Shown here piece by piece: positions 1-8,713 of a stretch of DNA of 64,000 bases (position 1 is its first letter; each line of letters starts with the position of its first letter). The stretch is from Solitalea agri (lineage in GTDB: Bacteria > Bacteroidota > Bacteroidia > Sphingobacteriales > Sphingobacteriaceae). The notes below the pieces were generated by a model. The model had not been told where the DNA came from. It searched no databases and saw only the letters and a list, made by a program, of their open reading frames with translations. The stretch lies in NCBI RefSeq assembly GCF_023914155.1, contig NZ_JAMWYS010000042.1:1-64000 (forward strand). The letters run 5' to 3'. The translations under genes were made by a program, and so were the position numbers.

Positions 1-125
1 GGCCTGTTGCAATAGGCTTCTACTCCGCTCAGGGGGACTATCGACCACCATTGCTTACAGCAAATTCCAAATTAGCGACTGCAAATCACCGAATGCCAAC
101 TGCCTTCGATTACGACATGACTGCG

Positions 126-224
126 CGTCGACTATAAGTCGAGTATGCGTCTACTATACGTCGAGTATACGCCGAGTATACGTCTACTATACGTCGAGTA
201 TGCATCTACTGCGCTTCGACTGCC
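126..224. repeat. 11-bp direct repeat tract, copy 1
   Basis: Nine consecutive 11-mers in perfect phase, variants of CGTCGAGTATA (for example CGTCTACTATA, CGCCGAGTATA, CTTCGACTGCC). The unit is close to one DNA helical turn. Confidence 0.85.
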
Positions 225-381
225 TCTGTCTGACAACAAACTGGGAATTGCTTACTGCCTTCGACTGCGCTCAGAGTGACAAAAGCCAGAGGCACTTTGT
301 ACTTCTAACTTTTAACTTCTGACTTTGGAATGTACTATGCATTTTTTAATCTTGTACTTTTGACTTCTACTTTTCTGTCAG

Positions 382-430
382 CCTGAGCGAAGTCGAAGGC
401 CTGTTGCAATAGGCTTCTACTCCGCTCAGG
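382..430. repeat. Palindrome at repeat-copy junction 1/2
   Basis: Inverted repeat with arms CCTGAGCGAAGTCGAAGG and GGCTTCTACTCCGCTCAGG around a loop of about 10 bases (TGTTGCAATA). Two mismatches interrupt the stem. The words CTTCGACTGCGCTCAG and its complement are, from memory, common intergenic palindromic words in Bacteroidota. Confidence 0.8.
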
Positions 431-522
431 TGGACTATCGACCACCACTGCTTACAGCAAATTCCAAATTAGCGACTGCAAATCACCGAATGCCAACTGC
501 CTTCGATTACGACATGACTGCG

Positions 523-621
523 CGTCGACTATACGCCGAGTATGCGTCGAGTATACGTCGAGTATACGTCAAGTATGCGTCAAGTATGCGTCGAGTATGC
601 TTCTACTGCTCTTTTACTGCG
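523..621. repeat. 11-bp direct repeat tract, copy 2
   Basis: Nine 11-mers in phase, mainly CGTCGAGTATA, CGTCGAGTATG and CGTCAAGTATG, ending in CTTCTACTGCT and CTTTTACTGCG. The order of variants differs from copy 1, so the short units have changed independently of the 398-bp unit. Confidence 0.85.
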
Positions 622-779
622 CTCAGGCTAACAACATACTGTGAATTGCTTACTGCCTTCGACTGCGCTCAGAGTGACAAAAGCCAGAGGCACTTTGTAC
701 TTCTAACTTTTAACTTCTGACTTTGGAATGTACTATGCATTTTTTAATCTTGTACTTTTGACTTCTACTTTTCTGTCAG

Positions 780-828
780 CCTGAGCGAAGTCGAAGGCCT
801 GTTGTAATAGGCTTCGACTCCGCTCAGG
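780..828. repeat. Palindrome at repeat-copy junction 2/3
   Basis: The best conserved copy of the junction palindrome: arms 780-797 and 810-828 pair over about 17 bp with one mismatch, around a short loop (GTTGTAATA). As RNA or single-stranded DNA it would form a strong hairpin. Confidence 0.85.
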
Positions 829-920
829 GGGACTATCGACCACCACTGCCTACTGCAAACTGCAAAATACCGAATGCAAATCACCGAATGCCGACTGTCT
901 TCGATTACAACCTGACTGCG

Positions 921-997
921 CGTCGACTATACGTCGAGTATGCGTCGAGTATACGTCGAGTATACGTCGAGTATGCTTCTACTGCTCGTCGACTGCG
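921..997. repeat. 11-bp direct repeat tract, copy 3
   Basis: Seven 11-mers in phase (CGTCGACTATA, then four CGTCGAGTATA/G units, CTTCTACTGCT and CGTCGACTGCG), two fewer than in the other copies. Confidence 0.85.
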
Positions 998-1126
998 CTC
1001 AGGCTGACAACAAACTGTGAATTGCTTACTGTGGACTACAAACTAAAGAATGTCCAATGCTGACTGCCCACTGCCTTCGACTACGCTCAGGCTGACTGAC
1101 TGCCGACTGCCTACTGCCAACTGCTT

Positions 1127-4100
1127 TTATTCCCAGCTTGCAAAAATGCGGCTTCCTTTATCCGGATCGTTCACAATACGTACATGCGTGTCAATTTCCT
1201 GTTGCAGCTCTTCAACATGAGAAATTAAACCAACAATCCGGTTTTCTTTTCTTAACGATTTTAAAGCCTCAAATACCACTTGTAACGAATCTTTATCCAA
1301 CGACCCGAAACCTTCGTCGAGGAAGAAGAAACTTTGTTCCGATTTGTTGAAATGCTGAACACTCTCTGCCAATGCAAGGGCTAAACAAAGTGAGGCTTGA
1401 AATTTTTGTCCTCCTGAAAGTGTTTTCACCAGTCGCATGCGGCCATCATTCAACATATCCCGAACATGGAAATTGTTTTGTTCATCAACCTCAAGCTGCA
1501 ATTGTTGTCGCGTGAGCTTATGAAAACGGTCATTTGCCGCTTTACACAGCTGTTGCATATAAATGGAAGAAACATAGTTTACGAATCCACTACTACGAAA
1601 TAACCCGGATAAAACGCTCAGGTTATCGCCTCTTTTTTGCAGCTGATTAAGTTTTTCCTGTAATTCCTCTTTGCGCTTTAAATCTTTAAAATATTGATTC
1701 AACAAAGCAGAAATTCTTACCAAATGGTCGTTTTTGTCCTGATGTTGAGTTTTTAGTAGCTGCAAATCTTGCAGTAATGTTTCATAAGCTTCAGAATTGA
1801 ACGCTCTGCTTTCGGTCTGTTGCTCTAATCGTTGAATTAGACTTAACAATGAAGCCTTTTTCTCATTGTAAGCGCTAATTTGAGCTTGAGCAAGGCCAAT
1901 ATCCAAAGCCTTATTCAAAATGCTTTCTATCTCTTCTAAACCATTAAATGTTGATGATTCAATAGCAGTCTTCAATTCATTTTCAATGCCTAAAAGCTGT
2001 TGTTCTGATACAGCAAACTCTTGCTTAAAGGCTGCTAGCTGACCGGAATAACTCGCTTTTTGCTGCTCTAACTGCTGTAAAACTAATTTGAGACTTTCCA
2101 CTTCGGCTTCAACAGTTTTTACTTTTGTTTCAAACTGATTGGCCAATGTGTTAAGCTCGGTTTCTGATTGAGTTATCTGATCTGCTTTCAGTTGTTTTAA
2201 CTGGATTTTTTTCTCTGAACTTCTTGCCAATAAAGCCGCTTGCTGCTGCTGGTAGGTGTTTATTTTTTCACGAGCCTTGTTCAGGTTTGAATCAGCTTTT
2301 GACACTTCATCATCAAGCTTTTCTCTCTGAGCTTCTAAATCATTCAGTTCTTTATTTTGAACTTCGGCCGAGGACGAAAGGGCTTTAACCTTTTTTTCAT
2401 CGTTTGTTGTAAAACCTTCGAAAGCAAAGTTTGATAGCCATTGGGTAAGCAAGGTTTCTGCCTCAGAAACTCTATTTTGAAGTTTGAGGATGTTCTCTTC
2501 TATTCGGCCGTATATCAACTCCCATTTAGTCAAAGCTGTTAAACTAATGGCGCAGGACTCTTTAAGTTTTTTTAACTTATCAAGACGATCAACTATTTCG
2601 GTAATGTGAGCGTTAACATCCTCAGTATTTAATATGCTAGGATGTTCGATACTTCCACATAAAGGACAAGGAGAACCAGCATGCAGTTGACGGGCAAACT
2701 CACCAAGTTTCGATTTAACTAATATATTTTGTTGCAGAGTTAATAAATCAGCTTCCTGTTTAATATATGCTTGCGTCAGTTCTTCCGCTTTTTGCTTAAG
2801 TTTTAGGTGATCGGTTGCAGATTGGAACTCATGTTTTATTGGTTCGGCAATGCAAGTGGCGATAGTTTTAAGATGTTGCTGTTGTTCCTGTAAAACCTGC
2901 TCCAATTCAGTTTTAGCAGTGGTTACATCCCTAAGTAAAATGGTTTTTTGATTAAACCATGTTACCATTTTATTTAATAATGACCAATCGGGGAGGAGCT
3001 TCCTTTTCTGCGAAATTTCTGCTTTTAGCTTGTCGGCAGTAAGCTTATGATTTTGGTAGTTTTCTGATTGTTGCTGAACAAATGATTCACCCTTTTTTAT
3101 TGATTTTTCAATTTCGACAATTTGTTTTTGAAGCGAAATAAGATCAATGGCAATTTTATAATCAGCGGCTAGTTCCTTATAGACTCCGATTTTCTCAAAC
3201 TCCGGCAACAGCAGATTCAATTGTTCATTCTTCTCTCTTAATTGGCCATCAAGTTTGATTTGATCATTCTCCAATAAGTTTATCCTGTTTTGCTTTTGAA
3301 CAAGATCTTGTTGCTTCTCTTTTTTTCTGTCTAAAATCGATTTAAACTTTTCAACCGCATAGCGATATAATTCGAGCTTTTTTTGAAGTTCAGCGATTGA
3401 ATCTTCTTGCTGCTGGTGAAGACTTAAGCTTTGTTTTGATTGCTCTAACTCATCTAATAGTTTTTTAAGGTCGATAAGTGCTTTTTGTTCAGTTTCCTTC
3501 TCTTCAATCTGTTTTTTCAGTACAACAAGCTGTTCTTTTAATGATTGAATCTCAGTATTCATCACCTCTAGGTTGGCCGAATCCAAGCTTTCAAATTGCT
3601 TCATTTCACCTTCCAAACCCGCTTTGTCATTATTATTCTGAGAGATTAAACGGTTGATTTTATCCGAAAACTCGAACTTTTCCAAACTGAAAATATCCTT
3701 AAGCATTCGGGTTCTGTCAGTGGTCGACAGTTCCAAAAACTCCTGGAATTTGCCCTGCGGAATGATGATTGTTCTTCTGAAATTATCGTAACTCAGTCCA
3801 ATTAGGTCATCTCCTAAGGAAATGTCTTGTGCAATCCATTCGTTATTAATGAGTTCATAAACAATGCGTGTATATGCTTTAACATCTTCATGTTTCTTGC
3901 CACGCTTACCGCTTACCACAATGCGATAATGGGTGCCTATAGGGTCATAAAACTCAAAATCTATTAACAATGAACTGGATTTCAGGTTCATCATATTGAA
4001 ATAACGATTGTCACCCTTTTCGCTCAAACGTTCAACGGAACCATAGATGGCAAAGGTAATAGCGTCTAATATGGATGATTTGCCCGAACCAACACCGCCA

Positions 4101-4207
4101 AAAATTCCGAACAGATGGCTTTCGGTCAGTCTTGCAAAATCAATTACCTGTTCTTCTTCATCATGATAGGAATAGAGACCTTTAATGATCAGTTTTACCG
4201 GAATCAT
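1127..4207 (-). CDS. sbcC: Exonuclease SbcC (Rad50-like ATPase)
   Basis: ATPase and tether subunit of the SbcCD nuclease, which opens DNA hairpins and trims double-strand ends. The 1026 residues have the expected order: an N-terminal Walker A (GGVGSGKSS, residues 37-45), two long Gln/Glu/Lys-rich coiled-coil arms, a zinc-hook CPLC at 514-517, the ABC signature LSGGQ at 930 and Walker B FFFLDEGFG at about 960. Length is normal for the family. It overlaps the sbcD stop by four bases (ATGA), so the two genes are translationally coupled. Its stop lies at the edge of the palindromic repeat array. Family identity is certain; the substrates are inferred from the family. Confidence 0.97.
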   Translation of the reverse strand: MIPVKLIIKGLYSYHDEEEQVIDFARLTESHLFGIFGGVGSGKSSILDAITFAIYGSVERLSEKGDNRYFNMMNLKSSSLLIDFEFYDPIGTHYRIVVSGKRGKKHEDVKAYTRIVYELINNEWIAQDISLGDDLIGLSYDNFRRTIIIPQGKFQEFLELSTTDRTRMLKDIFSLEKFEFSDKINRLISQNNNDKAGLEGEMKQFESLDSANLEVMNTEIQSLKEQLVVLKKQIEEKETEQKALIDLKKLLDELEQSKQSLSLHQQQEDSIAELQKKLELYRYAVEKFKSILDRKKEKQQDLVQKQNRINLLENDQIKLDGQLREKNEQLNLLLPEFEKIGVYKELAADYKIAIDLISLQKQIVEIEKSIKKGESFVQQQSENYQNHKLTADKLKAEISQKRKLLPDWSLLNKMVTWFNQKTILLRDVTTAKTELEQVLQEQQQHLKTIATCIAEPIKHEFQSATDHLKLKQKAEELTQAYIKQEADLLTLQQNILVKSKLGEFARQLHAGSPCPLCGSIEHPSILNTEDVNAHITEIVDRLDKLKKLKESCAISLTALTKWELIYGRIEENILKLQNRVSEAETLLTQWLSNFAFEGFTTNDEKKVKALSSSAEVQNKELNDLEAQREKLDDEVSKADSNLNKAREKINTYQQQQAALLARSSEKKIQLKQLKADQITQSETELNTLANQFETKVKTVEAEVESLKLVLQQLEQQKASYSGQLAAFKQEFAVSEQQLLGIENELKTAIESSTFNGLEEIESILNKALDIGLAQAQISAYNEKKASLLSLIQRLEQQTESRAFNSEAYETLLQDLQLLKTQHQDKNDHLVRISALLNQYFKDLKRKEELQEKLNQLQKRGDNLSVLSGLFRSSGFVNYVSSIYMQQLCKAANDRFHKLTRQQLQLEVDEQNNFHVRDMLNDGRMRLVKTLSGGQKFQASLCLALALAESVQHFNKSEQSFFFLDEGFGSLDKDSLQVVFEALKSLRKENRIVGLISHVEELQQEIDTHVRIVNDPDKGSRIFASWE

Positions 4208-5427
4208 TCGTTGCCCTCCGCTTTTAGCTCTTTGAATAAATTAAGCAGTTCATCATTAGGTTCCTGGCCTTTTCGATGTTTAAAATATTGGATGAACAAG
4301 GTTTCCATATCTTGGGAAAGATCTATTGAGGAGTTGCCTCTATCCGCATCACTGGGAGCCGATTTTATTTCGGGGATCAAAGTTACAATGCCCTCATGAG
4401 CTTGTTCCAATCGCTTTCTGTCTGTCGACTTTAAATATTCGTCACTCACAATGGTCAATTCAACCAGGTAATCAGGATTGGTACTTAACCATTCCACCGC
4501 ATCATCAACCTTGTCAAAACTTTTTCTGATCAAGGGTTTGCCTTGTGTTAAAGCTATTTTTTGAATCTCTACTTCTTTAGCAGGTTCAATATTGATGATT
4601 GCAACTTGTTTTATTTGTCCCGCTTCACTAAAACTATAACTCAATGGACTGCTACTATACACCACCGGGCAAGGTTTGGTATCAATGGTTTGATAACGAT
4701 GTAAATGACCCAAAGCCACATATTGAATTTGAGTCGGTATGTTTTCGGAGTAAATGGCTTGCGCTCCGCCAATGTGCAAAATAGGCTTTTCATCATCCGG
4801 TTCATCCGGAGGCGTTTCTCCCTTTTTCATAAAGAATAAATGGGCCATTAGTAGATTAACTCCATTGGCATCGCAATAGTTGTTTGCCAATTCCTGCCAT
4901 TTTTGTTGAAGTAGGTTCCTAAGTTCATCCTCATTGCTTTCGGCATTGAGCATGGTTTTTAAGCGAACTTCGTTGGCATATGGAGTTATTAAAACTCTTA
5001 ATGGATAACTGAATGATGGTAATTGAAGTTCTATAAATCCAGGTTCAGTCCTTACTATTTCAACACCTGAATCTAGTTTGATTTTACCCAAGTCAGTATC
5101 AGGATAACCTGCAAAGAAAATCCCGCATTCACGTGCAATGGCATCAGGAGCGTCAATACGCTCTGGTGAATCGTGATTGCCCGCAATAGCAATTACCGGC
5201 CGCTTCCCATTGTTTGTTAAACGCTTTAAGGTTTTATAAAGTAACTCTACCGCTTCGGTAGGAGGGTTGAATGTGTCAAATAAATCGCCTGCAACTAAAA
5301 CAGCATCAACGTTTTGCTCATCGGCAATGCAGCATATTTCATCAAGTACCAGGCGCTGTTCCTCTAAGCGGGAAAATCGCTCTAATCGTTTACCAAGATG
5401 CCAGTCGGCGGTATGAAGAATTCTCAT
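4204..5427 (-). CDS. sbcD: Exonuclease SbcD (Mre11-like nuclease)
   Basis: Metal-dependent nuclease subunit of SbcCD. The phosphoesterase motifs are in order: HTADWHLG (residues 5-12; Asp8 and His10), AGDLFD (Asp48), AGNHDSPE (83-86), then LMAHLF and ALGHLHRYQ, which supply the remaining metal-binding histidines. The 407 residues match the family. It is the first gene of a two-gene minus-strand operon with sbcC. The 349-bp gap upstream shows no clear consensus promoter, so where transcription begins is unknown. Confidence 0.97.
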   Translation of the reverse strand: MRILHTADWHLGKRLERFSRLEEQRLVLDEICCIADEQNVDAVLVAGDLFDTFNPPTEAVELLYKTLKRLTNNGKRPVIAIAGNHDSPERIDAPDAIARECGIFFAGYPDTDLGKIKLDSGVEIVRTEPGFIELQLPSFSYPLRVLITPYANEVRLKTMLNAESNEDELRNLLQQKWQELANNYCDANGVNLLMAHLFFMKKGETPPDEPDDEKPILHIGGAQAIYSENIPTQIQYVALGHLHRYQTIDTKPCPVVYSSSPLSYSFSEAGQIKQVAIINIEPAKEVEIQKIALTQGKPLIRKSFDKVDDAVEWLSTNPDYLVELTIVSDEYLKSTDRKRLEQAHEGIVTLIPEIKSAPSDADRGNSSIDLSQDMETLFIQYFKHRKGQEPNDELLNLFKELKAEGNE

Positions 5428-5776
5428 GCGTAAATGATTGAAATCAAGATGCGAGTTTCCAATTTAATTTTTAGCAAAACAAACTAAGCTTTCCACATTA
5501 TTGGTTGGTGTTTATGTGTAATTATTTCTACGTATTTGGCGTCATTGCCTCGAATTGATATCATAGGTTTGATCAGTAACGGGTGGTTGTAATAGGTTTT
5601 TTTATTTAATATTCTTTAAATGAACTTATTTTTAATGTTGACAACAAGAGTGTTATCAATGCACTTTGCTTAATATGAATATTTTTTCACTTTTGGGTAT
5701 AATTGTTACCAATTGATTAGCCATATGTGGCATATAATTGGCATTTTTGCAGCCTAAAAATTAAACATAACCAAGA
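5428..5776. other. Intergenic region between divergent genes
   Basis: A 349-bp AT-rich gap between divergent sbcD and the outer-membrane protein at 5777. It must hold both promoters, but I find no exact TTG-N19-TAnnTTTG match. CATTTTTGC at 5742-5750 is the nearest -7-like box for the plus-strand gene. No RNA gene or repeat was seen. Confidence 0.5.
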
Positions 5777-6256
5777 ATGAAGAAATTATTTTCCTTAACA
5801 ATCATTGTTCTTTTATTTTCTATTGCATCGGTTAAAGCGCAAAGCTACTCTACTGCGTTAGGTGGTAGAATTGGAACCGAAAGTGGTATTACATTAAAGC
5901 ATTTTTTAAAGTCTAAAGGAGCACTCGAAGGAATCTTAGCTTTTAATAATCATAGTTTTAATTTAACAGGTTTATATGAAGTGCAGGGAAATGCCTTTAG
6001 TGAACCTGGTTTAGATTGGTTTGTTGGGGGTGGTGCTCATATTGGTTCACACCGCCATTACCATAATAATCACGATGATTATGATCACACTACTGATTTT
6101 GGGTTAGATGGTATTTTAGGTTTAGAATACACTTTTAGTGGTGCTCCTATTAATATTGGTGTCGACTGGAAGCCGGAATTGAATTTTATCAGTCCTTATG
6201 AAGGATTTTACCCTGATAACTTCGCATTATCTATTCGCTTTACCTTCGGCAGATAA
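5777..6256 (+). CDS. Small secreted beta-barrel-like protein with His-rich loop
   Basis: Function not recognised. The 159 residues begin with a clear signal peptide (MKKLFSLTIIVLLFSIASVKAQ, cut after AQ) and continue as alternating short beta-strand-like segments rich in Gly and aromatics, ending RFTFGR, as in small outer-membrane barrels. A loop at about residues 93-110 is dominated by His and Asp (HRHYHNNHDDYDH), so it could bind divalent metal; that is inference. It stands alone, with its own terminator at 6281-6313 and divergent sbcD upstream. No SusD, TonB or transport partner is adjacent. Confidence 0.8.
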   Translation: MKKLFSLTIIVLLFSIASVKAQSYSTALGGRIGTESGITLKHFLKSKGALEGILAFNNHSFNLTGLYEVQGNAFSEPGLDWFVGGGAHIGSHRHYHNNHDDYDHTTDFGLDGILGLEYTFSGAPINIGVDWKPELNFISPYEGFYPDNFALSIRFTFGR

Positions 6257-6280
6257 GATTATTGATATAAAATTTGAGTA

Positions 6281-6313
6281 AACCGTCCAGGCTTAACCGG
6301 GACGGTTTTTTTG
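6281..6313 (+). terminator. Rho-independent terminator
   Basis: Stem AACCGTCC / GGACGGTT with an 11-base loop, followed by TTTTTTG. It ends the transcript of the gene at 5777. Confidence 0.85.
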
Positions 6314-6386
6314 TTTATATCGTCATAAACGTTTTACACGTTTAAGAAGTAGATTATTCTATTTTTAGCGTTTCAAAATTAAAAGA

Positions 6387-7493
6387 ATGAACAAAGTAGT
6401 AGTTATAGCAGCTGCAGCATTAACGTTGGCAGCTTGCAATAAGAATGGTGGTTATACCATTAACGGAGAAATTAAAGGCCTAACCGATAATAAAAATATA
6501 TACCTGATCGCGACCAATTTCGAGGCTCAAAAGTTTGATACACTTGCTAAAGCGGTAAGCAAGGATGGTAAATTTACTTTAACCGGTACACTAACGGCTC
6601 CAGATCTTTGTGCTTTAGTTGTTGAAGGTGAGCGTTCGGGATCTGAATTAATGGTAGAAAACTCGGATATCAAGGTGAAAGGAAGCGTTGATAGCTTATA
6701 TAAGCTTGATGTAACCGGTTCTAAATCGCAAGAAGAATTTAAAAAGGCGGAGGCTATTCTTAAAAAGAACACCGATAAGCTTCAGCAGATACAGCAAAAA
6801 GCGATGATGATGGGTCAAAACCCTGATGAGCATCAAATGCAAGCTTTGCAATTGGAATACATGGCTGTTCAAACACAGATGCAGAATGATATCAAAGCTT
6901 ATGCGAAAGACAACCCTACTTCGGTAGTTGCTCCTGTATTATTGGTAAATACTACCCAGGAATATGACCCTTCTGTGTTTAAGCCACTTTACGAAAAGTT
7001 CTCCGACGAAGTAAAAGCTACTCCTTCAGCTAAATTCATTAAATCGAAATTGGACAAGGAAGAAAAATTAGCGATCGGTAAAGCTGCTCCTGAATTAAAA
7101 GCTTTAACTCCAGAGGGTAAAGAATTATCACTAAGCCAGGTTAAGGGAAAAGTTACCTTGATCGATTTTTGGGCTTCATGGTGTGGTCCTTGTCGTGCCG
7201 AAAATCCAAAAGTGGTGAAAGTATATGAGATGTATCATTCACAGGGTTTTAATATTCTAGGTGTTTCATTGGATAAAGAAGCTGAAGCATGGAAAAAAGC
7301 TATTGCTGATGATAAACTTCAATGGAATCACATCTCTGATTTGAAATTCTGGTCTTCGGCAATGGCTAAAGAATACAATGTAGAATCCATTCCATATTCA
7401 ATTTTGTTGGATAAAAACGGCGTAATTGTAGCTAAAAATTTAAGGGGCGAAGAACTGGAGAAAAAAGTAGCCGAACTAATAGCTAAAAACTAA
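6387..7493 (+). CDS. TlpA-like thiol-disulfide lipoprotein (DUF4369 + thioredoxin fold)
   Basis: Envelope thiol oxidoreductase of the TlpA/ResA type. The 368 residues start with a lipoprotein signal (LAAC, Cys17), so the protein should be lipid-anchored. Residues about 20-130 look like the DUF4369 domain common in Bacteroidota; a helical linker follows; the C-terminal thioredoxin fold carries WASWCGPC (Cys266 and Cys269) and a cis-Pro in ESIPYS. The next gene is a paralogue 30 bp downstream with the same layout but a different N-terminal signal. They likely keep cytochrome or other envelope cysteines reduced, but the substrate is unknown. Confidence 0.9.
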   Translation: MNKVVVIAAAALTLAACNKNGGYTINGEIKGLTDNKNIYLIATNFEAQKFDTLAKAVSKDGKFTLTGTLTAPDLCALVVEGERSGSELMVENSDIKVKGSVDSLYKLDVTGSKSQEEFKKAEAILKKNTDKLQQIQQKAMMMGQNPDEHQMQALQLEYMAVQTQMQNDIKAYAKDNPTSVVAPVLLVNTTQEYDPSVFKPLYEKFSDEVKATPSAKFIKSKLDKEEKLAIGKAAPELKALTPEGKELSLSQVKGKVTLIDFWASWCGPCRAENPKVVKVYEMYHSQGFNILGVSLDKEAEAWKKAIADDKLQWNHISDLKFWSSAMAKEYNVESIPYSILLDKNGVIVAKNLRGEELEKKVAELIAKN

Positions 7494-7523
7494 TTCGAAT
7501 TTAATTTAATCGATATACCAAAA

Positions 7524-8645
7524 ATGAAAAAGAACCTATTATTAACCGCATTTTCTGTTGCCGCATTAATCGGAAATGCTTATGCTCAATCTGGAGAATT
7601 TACCCTAACTGGTAAATTAACAGGTTTGGAAGATGGAAAAAAAGTTTTCCTTATTAAGAAGAATATTGAAAATGGTAAAGCAGATACATTAGCTTCAAGT
7701 ACAGCTAAGTTAAATGCATTTTCATTGACAGGAAAAGTAACGAATGGCGATTTCTGTGTTTTTTCTGTTCAGGATATGAGAGCCTCGCTTCCAATTTTTA
7801 TGGAAAGTGCCAAAATTGCCATAGAAGGAGATGTTACTAAGATCAGGGAGTCTAAAGTTACAGGCTCAAAATCACAAGATGACCTTAATGCTTATAATCA
7901 GTTAACAGCTAAGTTTAACGATCAGCAGAAAACGTTAAATGAGCAATATGTAGAAGCTCGTAAAGCAGGTGATAAAGCTAAAATGGATGAGATTGCCACT
8001 CAATTTGATGCAATTGATGCCGAAAAGAATAAAACTACGGAGGCATTTGCTGCGAGCCATACAAAATCATTTGTAACTCCTTTTTTGTTGGTGCAAAATG
8101 TAGGTGATGAAAATGCTGCTCAATATTCAAAGATCTATGATCAGTTTGCTCCTCAGGTGAAAGAGTCAGCACCTGCTAAATCGTTGAAAAAACGTATCGA
8201 TATTTTAAGTAAAACAGCAGTTGGTCAGCAAGGAACTATGTTTACAGCCAAAACTCCTGAAGGCACTGATTTGTCGTTGAAAGAATTATTAGGTAAAGGT
8301 AAATACACCATGCTTGATTTTTGGGCATCGTGGTGTGGCCCTTGTCGTGCCGAAAATCCGAATGTGGTGAAATTGTACGAGAAATATCATGCAAAGGGCT
8401 TTAATATTTTAGGCGTTTCTCTTGATCGTGATGAGAAGAAATGGAAAGATGCTATTGCTGCTGATAATTTAACCTGGAACCATGTATCTGATTTGAAATA
8501 CTGGCAATCAGAATATGCTGCTATGTATGGTGTGCAGGCTATTCCTGCTACATTTTTATTGGATGCTAACGGTAAAATTATTGCCAAAAACTTAAGAGGT
8601 GAAGAATTGGCTAAGAAACTTGAAGAGCTTTTAGGCTCTATGTAA
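7524..8645 (+). CDS. TlpA-like periplasmic thiol-disulfide oxidoreductase
   Basis: Paralogue of the preceding lipoprotein. The 373 residues have a cleavable signal peptide (ending NAYAQ) without a lipobox Cys, then DUF4369-like sequence, a helical linker and a thioredoxin fold with WASWCGPC (Cys271 and Cys274) and QAIPAT holding the cis-Pro. Both copies share AENPxVVK, GFNILGVSLD and IIAKNLRGEEL almost word for word, so this is a local duplication. The two probably share one transcript, ended by the hairpin at 8678-8713. Soluble against lipid-anchored location suggests different partners; that is inference. Confidence 0.9.
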   Translation: MKKNLLLTAFSVAALIGNAYAQSGEFTLTGKLTGLEDGKKVFLIKKNIENGKADTLASSTAKLNAFSLTGKVTNGDFCVFSVQDMRASLPIFMESAKIAIEGDVTKIRESKVTGSKSQDDLNAYNQLTAKFNDQQKTLNEQYVEARKAGDKAKMDEIATQFDAIDAEKNKTTEAFAASHTKSFVTPFLLVQNVGDENAAQYSKIYDQFAPQVKESAPAKSLKKRIDILSKTAVGQQGTMFTAKTPEGTDLSLKELLGKGKYTMLDFWASWCGPCRAENPNVVKLYEKYHAKGFNILGVSLDRDEKKWKDAIAADNLTWNHVSDLKYWQSEYAAMYGVQAIPATFLLDANGKIIAKNLRGEELAKKLEELLGSM

Positions 8646-8677
8646 GCAATTATTAAAGATAAACCTTATCGAAGTTG

Positions 8678-8713
8678 AACCCGCTGGGCATTATGCCTTA
8701 GCGGGTTTCTTTT
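8678..8713. terminator. Rho-independent terminator between convergent genes
   Basis: Stem AACCCGCT / AGCGGGTT with a smaller inner pair (GGC / GCC), followed on the plus strand by TCTTTTTT. It lies between the convergent ends of the TlpA pair and the GT87-like gene. Confidence 0.85.

Larger units (their letters stand above)
1..1126. repeat. Tandem array of about 398-bp repeats
   Basis: The same block starts at 1, 398 and 796 (GGCCTGTTG then CAATAGG or TAATAGG), giving a period of 397-398 bp and about 2.7 copies. Copy 3 diverges after about 1030, and copy 1 is cut by the window edge, so the array may extend leftwards. Each full copy holds a palindrome at its start, a unique-like segment, an 11-bp repeat tract, a CTTCGACTGCGCTCAG word and a TACTTCTAACTTTTAACTTC low-complexity stretch. 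I see no gene in it: the only open frame (430-720) is made of repeat words. It ends directly at the sbcC stop codon. Confidence 0.95.

Noticed and set aside
430-720. Open frame of 96 codons inside the repeat array
   Set aside because: It is made only of repeat words (YAEYASSIRRVYVKYASS) and of low-complexity DNA, and is open in only one copy. No start signal or domain.
1-1126. Insertion sequence or transposase relic in the array
   Set aside because: No transposase fragment or clear target-site duplication; only palindromes and repeats are seen.
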